Positions 43,113 through 52,410 are shown, counted from the stretch's first letter. The stretch is 64,000 bases of DNA from Bifidobacterium sp. WK012_4_13 (GCF_041080835.1 NZ_CP129683.1:2170001-2234000); one strand, 5' to 3'. The notes: generated by a model from the sequence alone, not told the origin. Numbers and translations are program-made.

Positions 43113-44585
43113 CTATCTCCCCTCGGGCAGCTTCGTTTGTTCCCTCAGCAGACGGGGCAAGCCGAATATGGCATAGAGCGCAGCTGCCAAGCAAAGTGAC
43201 ACAAGCCATGCAAGTCCATTTCTTCCAATTACCGTATTCGCCAACGGTCCGGAGAACCAGGTGACATTCTCCGAGACTTTGGCTGTGACGAAGAGGAAAC
43301 CGACTGCCAGTCCGATCAGCCAGCTCATCGTGGCCGAGACGTTGATGCCATGCCAATACCAATATCTGGATTCCTTGTTCAACTGCAGAAGGGCAGATGA
43401 GTCATATCGTTTTCTCACCATCATGTCTACTAGGAAAACACCTGTCCAGGCAGTCAATGGAACGGCGAGCAGCGATATGAAAGTAACGAATGGTCCATAG
43501 AATCCGCCGGATCCCAGCATGAAGTACATTGCTCCCGACGTGGTTACAAGAATGTCAAGAGTGACGGCATAGACTCTTGGAATGCGAATGCCAAGCGTAA
43601 GTGTGGTTAATCCGGCTGAATAGACTGAAATGTTGTTTGACATCAATAATCCTGCAAAGGCAGCAATCAGATAGGGAATGGACACCCAAGCCGGCAAGGC
43701 GCTTCTTACCGCTGCCACGGGATCGGTTGCGGATGCGAGTCCTGATCCTCCGGCAGTGAGTATCGAACCAACGCCAATGACCACCACCAACGGTATTCCC
43801 GCGCCTGCGGCTGCGGTGAGGATGAGAGAGCTTCCCTTCACGCTGGTTTTCTGGTACCTGGCCATATCGGCTCCGGAATTCACCCAACCGATGCCGGTTC
43901 CAGCTGCAATGGTGCCAACTGCGATGATAAATGCACTCACCGTGCCGGGTTTCCCAGAAAACAGTTGATTCCAATCCACTGTCGTGACCAGATACAAGAC
44001 AACGAGCAATGTCAATGCTCCAAAGACCCATGTTGCCCACTTCTGAACTGTAAGTATGAATGAATGGCCTGCGACGGAAATCACCGCTGTGAGCGCGACG
44101 AATATTAGTACGCACACAAAGGTCAGCCAGGGCACATCCTTGTAGCCTGCAGCAGTTCCAAAGCAGATGACGCTCAATGAGAGCAGAGCGGATGCGCCGG
44201 TAATGGTGTTGACCGTTTCCCACCCAAGGCGAGAAAGCAGCGCAATCAGCGTTGGACCGATGTTTCCTCGAACTCCGAATATTGATCGTGTCAACGTAAG
44301 CGAAGGTGCACCGCCTCTACGACCAGCTATGGAGATGACGCCCACAAGCGCAAAGGATCCAAACGCTCCGATGGCCGTTGCCAAAACGGCTTGCCAGACG
44401 TTGAGCCCTAAGGCTACAAGCGTTGCGCCGAGTGGAATGCCGAGAATGGATATGTTCGCCGCAAACCACACCCAGAACAGCTGACCGGGCGAACCGTTTC
44501 GCTCGTTACTTGGAACAGGCTCAATTCCGCGCTGCTCCACCCGTGAGAGAACGCCTTGATCCTGACTGCTTGTATCCAAATTCAT
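43113..44585 (-). CDS. NCS1-family nucleobase/nucleoside permease
   Basis: A 490-residue, 12-segment member of the nucleobase:cation symporter 1 family. NISILGIPLGA, GRRGGAPSLTLTRSIFGVRG and NSGADMARYQKT are typical for this group. The frame extends to 44615, but the ATG at 44585 has an AGGAG site. It takes the position of YegT in the E. coli-type cluster, so its cargo is likely a base or nucleoside, or an N-ribosyl compound. Confidence 0.92.
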   Translation of the reverse strand: MNLDTSSQDQGVLSRVEQRGIEPVPSNERNGSPGQLFWVWFAANISILGIPLGATLVALGLNVWQAVLATAIGAFGSFALVGVISIAGRRGGAPSLTLTRSIFGVRGNIGPTLIALLSRLGWETVNTITGASALLSLSVICFGTAAGYKDVPWLTFVCVLIFVALTAVISVAGHSFILTVQKWATWVFGALTLLVVLYLVTTVDWNQLFSGKPGTVSAFIIAVGTIAAGTGIGWVNSGADMARYQKTSVKGSSLILTAAAGAGIPLVVVIGVGSILTAGGSGLASATDPVAAVRSALPAWVSIPYLIAAFAGLLMSNNISVYSAGLTTLTLGIRIPRVYAVTLDILVTTSGAMYFMLGSGGFYGPFVTFISLLAVPLTAWTGVFLVDMMVRKRYDSSALLQLNKESRYWYWHGINVSATMSWLIGLAVGFLFVTAKVSENVTWFSGPLANTVIGRNGLAWLVSLCLAAALYAIFGLPRLLREQTKLPEGR

Positions 44586-44772
44586 TATGATTATCTCCTT
44601 TGATAAATGAAACACTCATTTGGATTGAATTGAAGATATGTCGAGAGCTCCGGGCACAGAGTGCGCAATGAGAGCATGTGCCAGTTGCGGAAAGAAACTA
44701 TATGGAGAGAAACGCGAGTTGAGATCCAAGGTTTGTGGAAGCCTTCGTGGATTCCGACTCGCTCCTGAAAAC

Positions 44773-44820
44773 ATCATTGGTCCTGAACATTATTGGTCCT
44801 GAACATCATTCGTCCTGCTC
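44773..44820. repeat. Three 16-bp tandem repeats over the 3' end of the ADP-ribosylglycohydrolase gene
   Basis: Units of 16 bases (ATCATTGGTCCTGAAC and variants) start at 44773, 44789 and 44805. The third unit lies over the end of the coding sequence (residues EQDE and the stop codon). The other two are probably tandem duplications of that end. Confidence 0.75.
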
Positions 44821-45825
44821 CCGCAAATCAACAAGAGAATCGGCAATCGGAGCAAGATTCAGATTCGAAACCATGCTGACCTGTTCAGTGAATTCTTTGG
44901 GGAATGCCTCAGTGCCTGAAGATGCGCCCAGAATTCCTCCGGCAATCGAAGCGATCGTATCAGTGTCTCCACCGATGTTCGCCGCGGCAAGAAGCGCGCC
45001 CAAAGGATTCTCTGCGTAATGCCAGGCCAGGCACAATGCAACTGGCACGGATTCATTGGATTCGACCGACGTCCCGAATTCATTTCGCAGCATGTCTTGA
45101 AAATCGGGATTGCCTTCGTTTTCCTTGGCAAACTCGAGGGCTAGCCTGGTCCGTGTCAATACATCTGCCTTGGGACTCCACGCACCTCGAGAGTGTATGG
45201 ATTCCGCATATCGCAATGCGTGAGATATGGCATCTCGGGTTGATTCAGCCTCCATGCCGAAGCTGACGGAGGCTGCGACGATCAGTGCGCTTCGGAAGCC
45301 TGGCACCGTGTTATGTGTGACTCTGCAGGATTCGTATACGAAATTCTCAAAACCAGATGATGTCACTCGATGCGCTAATCCGACCGGCGCAACCCGCATT
45401 GCGGCACCGTTCGTCGTCCCTGTCTGTCCGGTTTGATTGATGTCGGCTCCGTTTCGAACTTGCTCCAACGCAAATTTGGTTGACGGGCCTAATAGGTCTA
45501 ACGAGCCTTTTGCCTTCATGCTGTCTTCCCAACTGAGAAGGGAAGCAGCTAATTCGTGAGGATCGATATGTCCTTTGCCTTTTACAATCAATCCAGCGAC
45601 GAGAAGCGCCTGCTCAGTATCGTCAGTCACCGATCCAGCAGGCATGTTCGGCGCGATGGGCTCGTCGCTTATCGCATTCACCAACCCCTCGATCTTTCCA
45701 TATGCATCTTGAATCCATTGGTGACTCATGCTTTGAGTCGGCATGCCCAGAGCGTCACCGAGCGATATGCCCTGCAGCGCTCCCAATGCGCGATCGCGCA
45801 GAGAGGCATTATTCATTTCCTTCAT
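44806..45825 (-). CDS. ADP-ribosylglycohydrolase-family protein (YegU-like)
   Basis: A 339-residue all-helical hydrolase of the DraG/ARH family. LQGISLGDALGMPTQ, AGSVTDDTEQALL and NIGGDTDTIASIAGG contain the dimagnesium ligands (Asp/Thr-rich), and TNGAAMRVAPVG is the usual middle motif. Members cleave N-glycosidic bonds to ribose. Similarity to YegU and the cluster context suggest that it acts on a small ribosyl compound rather than on protein. It overlaps the GntR gene by several bases. The ATG at 45816 is an alternative start. Confidence 0.9.
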   Translation of the reverse strand: MKEMNNASLRDRALGALQGISLGDALGMPTQSMSHQWIQDAYGKIEGLVNAISDEPIAPNMPAGSVTDDTEQALLVAGLIVKGKGHIDPHELAASLLSWEDSMKAKGSLDLLGPSTKFALEQVRNGADINQTGQTGTTNGAAMRVAPVGLAHRVTSSGFENFVYESCRVTHNTVPGFRSALIVAASVSFGMEAESTRDAISHALRYAESIHSRGAWSPKADVLTRTRLALEFAKENEGNPDFQDMLRNEFGTSVESNESVPVALCLAWHYAENPLGALLAAANIGGDTDTIASIAGGILGASSGTEAFPKEFTEQVSMVSNLNLAPIADSLVDLREQDE

Positions 45826-46552
45826 TTTCCTCTGTCCTTTCGAATTCCATGTGCAATGAGAAATGATTCGGATTGAGAGACGAGATGACGTACTCTATGA
45901 GTTTTCCGTCTGAGTCAAGGCTTGCTCGGTTCACGATGAGGTATCGATCAGTTTCTTGAGCGTTCAATTGCTTTCCGTATAGTTCTGGAACCGTTCCGAC
46001 CGTGGCGTCCTGAACGCTTTTGTAAGGGATCATGCCGGCTGCCTTCATGGTCAAGGCAATTGAACCGCCGAGGAGACCACGCTCCATGAGCAGGTCCAGC
46101 ATTTTATTTGACGGTAGCGAAGAGATTTCGACCGAGACTGGATCCTCTCCGCTCATTCGGCAGCGTGTAATCCGGTAGATGTCACAGTCGACGTGATAGG
46201 TAGCCTTGAGAAATGTGGTGGGAGGCATTTTCTCAATGCTGATGACCTTTGTCGAAGATATCGACCCGGTTTTAGCAATGGCGTCCGTCCAGCTTGGAGT
46301 GCTTTCCATGGAATGCCCATGAAAGGCGACGAAGCTCCCTACGCCTGACCTGGTCTGAATCATATGCTGCCGCTTCAGAATGTCTAGGGCCTTACGCATT
46401 GTGCCTCGTGCGACGCCAAATTCTTCAGAAAGATACAGTTCCGAACCGAGCTTGTCTCCTTCTTGATATTCGCCTTGCTGAATGCGGGAGGCTAACTCCT
46501 CGGCGATGGCTCGATATGAGTATTGGTTTGTTCCTGGAGACTTCGATGTCAT
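45809..46552 (-). CDS. GntR-family regulator (HutC/UTRA subfamily), YegW-like
   Basis: A 247-residue regulator. The winged helix reads LASRIQQGEYQEGDKLGSE and YLSEEFGVARGTMRKALDILKRQHMI, and the C-terminal UTRA ligand domain carries RCRMSGEDPVSVEISSLP. The frame is open from 46570, but the ATG at 46552 with GGAA upstream is preferred. It is the first gene of the transcription unit and diverges into a long gap. An operator-like palindrome lies just upstream. Confidence 0.9.
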   Translation of the reverse strand: MTSKSPGTNQYSYRAIAEELASRIQQGEYQEGDKLGSELYLSEEFGVARGTMRKALDILKRQHMIQTRSGVGSFVAFHGHSMESTPSWTDAIAKTGSISSTKVISIEKMPPTTFLKATYHVDCDIYRITRCRMSGEDPVSVEISSLPSNKMLDLLMERGLLGGSIALTMKAAGMIPYKSVQDATVGTVPELYGKQLNAQETDRYLIVNRASLDSDGKLIEYVISSLNPNHFSLHMEFERTEENEGNE

Positions 46553-46570
46553 ATTTCCAGTATAGAACAT

Positions 46571-46589
46571 ACTAGTGTACTTGTCTAGT
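46571..46589. promoter_or_regulatory. Candidate GntR/HutC operator
   Basis: ACTAG (46571-46575) and CTAGT (46585-46589) flank TGTACTTGT, giving a 19-base imperfect palindrome typical of HutC-type sites. A second AGTAT/ATACT palindrome lies at about 46558-46573. Both are just ahead of the regulator's own start, which suggests autoregulation. Confidence 0.5.
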
Positions 46590-47127
46590 ATCTATGTGAT
46601 ACACCAGTCATCTGTTTCTGATGCTCATATCAGAGTTCTTTGGCGGGTAAAATATCAATGATTGCTTTGTTTTTGAACTGTGGAATGATATGTGGCATAG
46701 GTTGAGAAACGACCGATGGTCTCTTGGTGGATTGTCCGCTAACCATATACCTATACACTAATCTGTCTATCCATCTAGTCGACAGCCTCGATGGATGATG
46801 ACTTGGTGGCGAAGGCGACGACAAGTACGGAGGTTGGACGTGATCTACTGCCAGCTAGTGGTTGCCGCTGTGCATGAAACATGGTCCAGTGATATGTCAT
46901 CGGATTCATGAGTCTTCAGTCAGGGAATGATTCAAGGAGTCGCGGCCTGAACATGGCGCCATTCCCAGTCAGCGATGCGTTGGGCGTCGTGCTTGCTGAG
47001 TCGTGTGATTTAGCCGGTGGCACTGGACGAATGCCAACTTCCATTCGTCGCAGTTGCGGAGCTCTTGATGCTGCGGTGCGGGGAGTAGGCTTGTGAATGA
47101 ACATCTGGTTGGAGGAGGGTCACGCTC
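46590..47127. other. Gap of about 540 bases without a clear gene
   Basis: I see no convincing coding sequence. A 64-residue minus-strand frame (46630-46824) has a conserved-looking tail (PMPHIIPQFKNKAIIDILP) that might be a gene remnant, but I cannot identify it. Confidence 0.45.
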
Positions 47128-47967
47128 ATGAAACGCACATATCCATTCGTTCAGGTCGATGTCTTCTCGGCCACACCATACAGGGGCAATCCTTTGGCAG
47201 TGGTGCTGGATGCCGAGGACATCAGCGATGACGAGATGATGCTCATCGCCCGCTGGACGAATCTTTCGGAGACGACCTTCGTTCTTCCTCCATCGGATTC
47301 CAACGCTGATTATCGCGTGCGAATATTCACGCCGGCCAAGGAGATTCCGTTTGCGGGGCATCCGACGCTTGGTTCTGCACGCGCATGGCTGGAAAACGGG
47401 GGCGTTCCTCGGCAGCAAGGGAGCATCGTTCAGGAATGCGGTGCGGGCCTTGTGGAGCTGAAGCAGGATGGCGATCTGCTCTCGTTCGCCGCTCCGCCGA
47501 CCCTTCATGCGGGGCCTGTCGAAGCTGACTATCTTAGCAAGGTCGCGGATGCGTTGGGTGTGGATATGGAGCGGATAGTTGATTCGCAGTGGGTGGATAA
47601 CGGTCCAGGATGGATGGCCGTCATGCTGGATTCCGCACAGAGCGTCCTTTCCTTGAATCCAGACTTCAGCGAGATTCCGCAGGCGATGGTTGGCGTCATC
47701 GGACCCTATCCAGAAGGCTCGCGCCATCGCTTTGAGCTGCGAGCCTTTGCACCGGGCGTTCATGTGGCGGAGGATCCGGTGACGGGCAGTCTGAATGCAT
47801 CGGTGGCGCAATGGCTGATTCGAACGGGGAAGGCGCCTGACCATTACGTTGCGGCGCAAGGCACGAGACTTGGCAGGTCTGGCGAGATCGTCGTCGACTT
47901 CGATGGCGAGCACGTCTGGATCGGTGGCGGGAGCACCATCTGCTTCAAAGGAACCGCCACAGTCTGA
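47128..47967 (+). CDS. PhzF-family isomerase/epimerase-like protein
   Basis: A 279-residue PhzF-type protein with the diaminopimelate-epimerase fold. FVQVDVFSATPYRGNPLAVVLDA, the active-site Glu in NLSETTFVLPP and FTPAKEIPFAGHPTLGSA are family hallmarks. Two half-domains are visible; the second contains VTGSLNAS. GGAGGAGGG precedes the ATG. Most members have no known substrate. The gene appears monocistronic, followed by a short GGATTCGGG-type repeat at about 48010-48050. Confidence 0.92.
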   Translation: MKRTYPFVQVDVFSATPYRGNPLAVVLDAEDISDDEMMLIARWTNLSETTFVLPPSDSNADYRVRIFTPAKEIPFAGHPTLGSARAWLENGGVPRQQGSIVQECGAGLVELKQDGDLLSFAAPPTLHAGPVEADYLSKVADALGVDMERIVDSQWVDNGPGWMAVMLDSAQSVLSLNPDFSEIPQAMVGVIGPYPEGSRHRFELRAFAPGVHVAEDPVTGSLNASVAQWLIRTGKAPDHYVAAQGTRLGRSGEIVVDFDGEHVWIGGGSTICFKGTATV

Positions 47968-48228
47968 GACACTCTCTCCTTCGCAAAGCAGATCTCATGG
48001 AGAACACCGGGGTTCGGATTCGGGTTCGTATTCGGGTTAGGATTCGGGAACTGCGCTATCGCCAATGAGAATTTCTGCACAGCCGGATTTCTTGACGACC
48101 AGATGAAGGGACGCTATTCGATGTCAGGTCACGGCAGACTGCGGCGATCAGGGGCGTGGCGCTTCTTGGACAGCGTCGCCTGGTCCACCCGATAACACGT
48201 TGTGTTCTCTATTCGAGAGGAGCCACAC

Positions 48229-49143
48229 ATGGTAGATGTGCATTCATCCCTTGGGGGTTGCCCCGATCAGCGAGGCTGCCGCGATCGCGGTCGCATCCAA
48301 GATCGCCAGGATATCAATGACAATCTTGAAAACTGGAATGACAGGGCAACTGTGCATATGAACGGCGGATATGGAGATATCGATGCCTTTGCCGATAATC
48401 CTGAGGCAATAACGCAGGTTGTTCGGCGCGATTACGAGGTTCTGGCACCTCATCTGAAAGAACGGGCGATACAGGGCAAACGGCTGCTGCACCTGCAATG
48501 CCATATTGGGCTTGATACGGTGAGCTGGTATCGTCTGGGTGCGACGCAGGTGCACGGCCTGGATTTTTCCGATGTTTCGTTGGACTATGCCAGGTCGATT
48601 GCCGAAAGAGCTCATGCGACGATTGATTTTGTGCAGGGAGATGCCCGCCATGCGGATCTGGCCCTGCCGGATTGTCTGAATATGTTTGATGCGGTCGTTA
48701 CCAGCGTCGGAACAATCACCTGGCTGCCGGAACTGTCAGACTGGGCACGCTCGATCGCAAGTCTGCTGACGCCAGGTGGGGTGTTCATGGTGAGGGACGA
48801 TCATCCGCTGCTCTTTGCTCTTGACAACTCGGGCTTGGATCTGAAACAAGGCTATTTCAGCGGTACGGAATCGACGTATGAATCCGATGCCTCGTATACC
48901 AAGGGGTCCGCAGGGAAAATCGCACATACGAAAAACCATAACTGGGCGCATGATTTCCACGAGATCGTCGAATCTCTCATCGACGCCGGGCTCTCCATCG
49001 AGAGTCTGGACGAGCATAGAATCGCGGACTGGCAGTCGCTGCCGATGCTGGTGCCCAACGATGAGGAGGGCGGATGGCGCATGCCACAAGAGTTGCCCGA
49101 CATTCCGCTGACCTTCTCAATCGTGGCGAGAAAAGGTCGGTAG
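48229..49143 (+). CDS. SAM-dependent methyltransferase
   Basis: A 304-residue class I methyltransferase. Motif I is LLHLQCHIGLDTVSWYRLGA, followed by VHGLDFSDVSLDYAR (acidic loop), VQGDARHADL and the FDAVVTSVGTITWLPEL region. The N-terminal 25 residues are Cys/Gly/Arg-rich and may be unstructured. The frame opens at 48202, but the ATG at 48229 is preceded by GAGGAG. The acceptor is unknown. A decayed fragment of a paralogous gene lies at 61814-61939. Confidence 0.88.
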   Translation: MVDVHSSLGGCPDQRGCRDRGRIQDRQDINDNLENWNDRATVHMNGGYGDIDAFADNPEAITQVVRRDYEVLAPHLKERAIQGKRLLHLQCHIGLDTVSWYRLGATQVHGLDFSDVSLDYARSIAERAHATIDFVQGDARHADLALPDCLNMFDAVVTSVGTITWLPELSDWARSIASLLTPGGVFMVRDDHPLLFALDNSGLDLKQGYFSGTESTYESDASYTKGSAGKIAHTKNHNWAHDFHEIVESLIDAGLSIESLDEHRIADWQSLPMLVPNDEEGGWRMPQELPDIPLTFSIVARKGR

Positions 49144-49718
49144 CGCAATTGCTCTTGGAATGATGACATATGGAGCAGTGGTAATGGTGAGCTGGATAAG
49201 AGCAGCCGAGGAGGCTGCACGGGTATGACTGGTTCAGGGAAGCCTACCAAAGCGCCGAAGCCCAGAAAATGGTAATTGATGGGTATGTTGATGGCTGCCG
49301 ATATTTCTGAACCATCCAAGGATCGGGAGAATGACGGTGATGGTGATGCCGCTGCCGCTGCTGATGCCGCCGCTACTGGTAGATCTCCATTCGCCTTCTC
49401 TGAACTAGCCGCCTCAAGGCACTGCGACATGGAATTATCTTGGACATGAAGTGGGATGATTGTTGCTTCTGGCTATTTTTAAAGCATTGGTGCCGTTTGT
49501 GATTTACATGTCAACAGAGAACTCGCTTGACGGGTGAGCTGACAAGCATGTCAGGCGAAGTGTTGTGTTGAGTGGTGTAGGTAGATCTATTCGAAGGCCA
49601 GACATACAGAAGTGTCATAGTGCGCAATCCAACCGACGATCTTTTAGCAATCGGAGAATGCAATGATTGCCTTAGTGTGCATTGCGAACGTCGTTCGGCG
49701 AATGTCAACACGGCAAGA
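49144..49718. other. Gap after the methyltransferase gene without a clear gene
   Basis: I see no convincing gene in this stretch. Ala/Ser-rich minus-strand frames here are probably shadows. Coding remnants begin further on, at 49719. Confidence 0.5.
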
Positions 49719-49828
49719 TTGACCGACCTGCCGCCACAGATGTGAGCTTCGTAGCCGACGAATCACGGTTGAGAAGAATTTGCATCATTATTGATGTGAA
49801 TTTCCGAAGCAAGCTTTTGGAATGGCGA
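49719..49828 (+). pseudogene. Remnant of a PfkB/KdgK-like kinase gene
   Basis: The translation of 49751-49828 contains VADE, an eight-residue less conserved stretch and DVNFRSKL, in perfect register with AADEAHKRG...DVNFRSKLWDG of the functional kinase (28786-29745). Upstream, from 49719, TTGACCGAC and CAG also align, with a one-base deletion that shifts frame. The remainder of the kinase is missing. Confidence 0.8.
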
Positions 49829-49975
49829 GTGCTTTGCCAGATTTCCCTGGGCCGCTCTGTATCGGCAAGGATGCGAAAGATGCTGCCAAGGCTGCTGCGA
49901 TGACATCACAGATTAAGACAGCGATTGAAATCAGACAGTCACGATATCGACCGTGCCAATAATCGTCATCAGCAT
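49829..49975 (+). pseudogene. Remnant of a UlaF/AraD-like epimerase gene
   Basis: GPLCIGKDAKDAAKAAAMT, then IEIRQ, then HDID...ANNRHQH aligns with GPFCIGKDAESAVKAAAMT, IEIQQ and KDIE...LNDRYQH near the C-terminus of the functional gene at 31220. A deletion and a frame change break the frame. It directly follows the kinase remnant, so the two are the ends of one larger deleted segment. Confidence 0.8.
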
Positions 49976-50197
49976 GACTGTCGTCAAGTCAAGTGAATGC
50001 GATTCACATGACAGGAACGGTTCAAATGCTGTCGGAGGCCAGCCATTGGACGGTTCTTCCACACCGCTGCTTAATGTCAAGCGAGGTTTTGATTGATTCC
50101 TGAACGCTATGTCAAGTTTGCATCGCGCGTGCATCAATGATTCCCCGATTATCCAACAATTGACGACGATTCCTATGACTTCTTCAGCGAAGATAGC
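49976..50197. other. Gap between the UlaF remnant and repeat copy 2
   Basis: Nothing recognisable. I looked for further parts of the decayed cluster but found none that I could defend. Confidence 0.5.
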
Positions 50198-50319
50198 CGA
50201 GTTTTCAAGTTTTTGGGACTAGGCAAAGTATAAAGCTCGTGAATCGTTGGAATGACGGTTGGCGCAAAGCCATGCTGAAGGGTTCATACTTTGAGTAATG
50301 CCAAAAACTTGAAAACTCG
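50198..50319. repeat. 122-bp palindromic element, copy 2 (inverted relative to copy 1)
   Basis: Starts CGAGTTTTCAAGTTTTTGG and ends with the exact inverse, CCAAAAACTTGAAAACTCG, a perfect 19-base terminal inverted repeat. It has the same total length as copy 1 and aligns to it in reverse orientation without gaps. Arm positions 5 and 8 differ between copies, but the partner bases change in step (A-T to T-A, G-C to T-A), so base pairing is kept. Confidence 0.8.
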
Positions 50320-50342
50320 ATTCCTGAAGCGGAACTTCGTGC

Positions 50343-50376
50343 TGGGATCGAGGCATATCTGGGATCGAGGCATATC
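50343..50376. repeat. Two perfect 17-bp tandem repeats
   Basis: TGGGATCGAGGCATATC occurs twice in direct tandem (50343-50359 and 50360-50376), about 100 bases upstream of the PTS regulator gene. It could be an operator pair or a slippage repeat. Confidence 0.8.
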
Positions 50377-50476
50377 TAAAAAGTGTCCCTTGCCAACGGA
50401 CTGGATTGTAGCGTTCATGGGCGGCTCAGACCTGTGCTCCATTCATATACTGGAATCAGTGTAAGGGGGCACATTG

Positions 50477-51961
50477 ATGACATTTGAAGTTGAGAAACCA
50501 TTGATTAATCGTCTCACACATCAGCGTGGATTCGTTTCTGGATTGGAACTTTCAAAGATGCTTTGTGTCTCGACGAAGACGATTTCCCGAACTGTGAAAG
50601 AAATTAATGGACATGCTCAGGATGGCGCGGTTATTGAATCTCGCAGAGGCAAGGGATATAGGCTCATTGCTGGGCATCTGCATAGCTCAGATAGCTTGTT
50701 CAACGACGCATTCAGGAAGAATCGTCTTACTTCAGTGGAAAGACGCAGCTGGGTTCTTAAGAAAATGCTGTTGTGTGCACCGCAATTGTGTGAGGTGAAC
50801 CAGCTGTGGTCTCAGTTCTATGTGAGTGATTCAACGATTTCAATGGATATTAAGATTCTTCGTTCGATGTTGAATGGTTTCGGTTTGGAACTCGTTCGCA
50901 AATTTGACTACGTTGAGATCAATGGGTCGGAGTCGAACATCAGAAAGGCCATCAACAGTCTTCTCATTCCAGATGGCGATGTGATAGCGACCGACGTATT
51001 GGAATCGGACAAATACAAGCAGTCTCGAGATCGCGCGTTCGTAGGGCGTCAATTGCATCTGATCGAGACTTTATTGCATACAGAAATCCCATACCCCTAT
51101 AGCGTCAATATTTTCTCGCATCTCTACATTCTGATAGCCCGATTTCGTTCCACGGGAAGACATCGCGTGATAGGTGGGGAAAACTATGCGCCGCTGATGA
51201 GCCGGTATCCTGAAATCGTTCGCGTATCGAACCAAGTCATCAACAATTTCAATGCATATCTCGACACGATGTTGGATGAGTCCGAGGTATACAACCTATA
51301 TCAATATCTCATATCTTCTCGATTGAACACGGACATGTCGGAAGATGCTACCTTTTCCCAGACTGTCAGTGATGTGACCAGATACCTCATTGATTGTGTC
51401 AATGAGAACTCCGATTATGCTGGTCTGCACAGTGCAGAACTGTTCACCAACTTGGCAAAGCACATACGCCCTCTGCTCAACAGACTGAACAACAGCATCT
51501 CGGTTTCCAACAATCTATTGGAACAGATCAGATTTGAATATCCAAGCCTGTTTGACGCAGTGAAGGAAGCGTGTTCCTCCGTGTCTGAACAATTTCATCT
51601 CAACCGTATCAACGATGAAGAGATCGGGTTTATTACGGTCTATTTTGCGCAGTCGTTGGAAAGCAACTATCAGCTAAACATACTGTTGGTCTGCACTACG
51701 GGTCTGGGCACCTCACAGCTGCTGCAATCCAAGATTCAGCGACGGTTTTCTGGCCTGCATGTCGTTGAAACGGTTGCCCTACGAGACCTCGAAGCCGAAT
51801 TGCAACGGCATGAAGACGTCGAATTGGTGGTGTCGACCATTGATTTGACTTCCAAGATTCGCGTTCCAAGCCTGGTAGTGAGCGCAATGCTGACGCTTTC
51901 CGATCAGGAGCGCCTCGAATCCGCTGTCGAACGAATCAGGCAGGGGGATGGAGTGAAATGA
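50477..51961 (+). CDS. PRD-containing transcriptional activator/antiterminator (BglG/MtlR type)
   Basis: A 494-residue modular regulator. The N-terminal helix-turn-helix is FVSGLELSKMLCVSTKTISRTVKEI and a second one follows near residue 105. Two PTS-regulation domains occupy about residues 180-390. The C-terminus is an EIIB-Gat-like domain with the cysteine loop VCTTGLGTSQLL. Such proteins are switched by HPr- and EII-dependent phosphorylation. It heads a PTS operon and should activate it. ATG 50477 is seven bases after AAGGGGG (TTG 50474 is a less likely start). The next EIIA gene overlaps as ATGA and could be the regulator's partner. Confidence 0.9.
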   Translation: MTFEVEKPLINRLTHQRGFVSGLELSKMLCVSTKTISRTVKEINGHAQDGAVIESRRGKGYRLIAGHLHSSDSLFNDAFRKNRLTSVERRSWVLKKMLLCAPQLCEVNQLWSQFYVSDSTISMDIKILRSMLNGFGLELVRKFDYVEINGSESNIRKAINSLLIPDGDVIATDVLESDKYKQSRDRAFVGRQLHLIETLLHTEIPYPYSVNIFSHLYILIARFRSTGRHRVIGGENYAPLMSRYPEIVRVSNQVINNFNAYLDTMLDESEVYNLYQYLISSRLNTDMSEDATFSQTVSDVTRYLIDCVNENSDYAGLHSAELFTNLAKHIRPLLNRLNNSISVSNNLLEQIRFEYPSLFDAVKEACSSVSEQFHLNRINDEEIGFITVYFAQSLESNYQLNILLVCTTGLGTSQLLQSKIQRRFSGLHVVETVALRDLEAELQRHEDVELVVSTIDLTSKIRVPSLVVSAMLTLSDQERLESAVERIRQGDGVK

Positions 51962-52386
51962 ACGTGCAGGTATTTTGGAACATGCAGCTTGCCTCATATT
52001 CTCGCGAAACCTTTCTGAACGAATCGGTCGCCATGCTGGACATGCACGGAGACATTGTCGATCGAGCTGAGGTTGTTCAGTCATTGAAAGATCGTGAAAT
52101 ACAAGGAAACACTTTGCTTTCTGAGACCTTGGCTTTGCCTCATTCTCAGAGTGGAGGTGTCCGAACGTTGGTCATGGCGTTTTTCAAGACAATGCGACCA
52201 ATCTATGACTGGCAACCCGGTTGTGGTGTGGATCGATTCCTCTGCATAATGCTGCCTCGGCAGGTGAATGCAGTCGAGACCAATGCATTGAAAGCGCTGT
52301 TCGGAATCATCGCAGATGACCGCGTCATGCAAATACTGTCGACTGGATCTGAAACCGCAGTCAACAGCCAGTTCAGCAATAAATAA
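51958..52386 (+). CDS. PTS EIIA-like component (fructose/mannitol family), first copy
   Basis: A 142-residue EIIA-2-type protein. His62 in LALPHSQS is the phosphorylation site. The sequence is less typical than the second EIIA and it overlaps the regulator gene by four bases, which suggests a regulatory EIIA like those fused to MtlR/LicR-type regulators, here as a separate polypeptide. This role is inference. Confidence 0.8.
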   Translation: MNVQVFWNMQLASYSRETFLNESVAMLDMHGDIVDRAEVVQSLKDREIQGNTLLSETLALPHSQSGGVRTLVMAFFKTMRPIYDWQPGCGVDRFLCIMLPRQVNAVETNALKALFGIIADDRVMQILSTGSETAVNSQFSNK

Positions 52387-52410
52387 TTCAAACCTCATGA
52401 AGGAGCAGCA

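Noticed and set aside
46908..47104. Small frames on both strands before the PhzF gene
   Set aside because: Short, without a ribosome binding site or recognisable motif, and overlapping each other on opposite strands.
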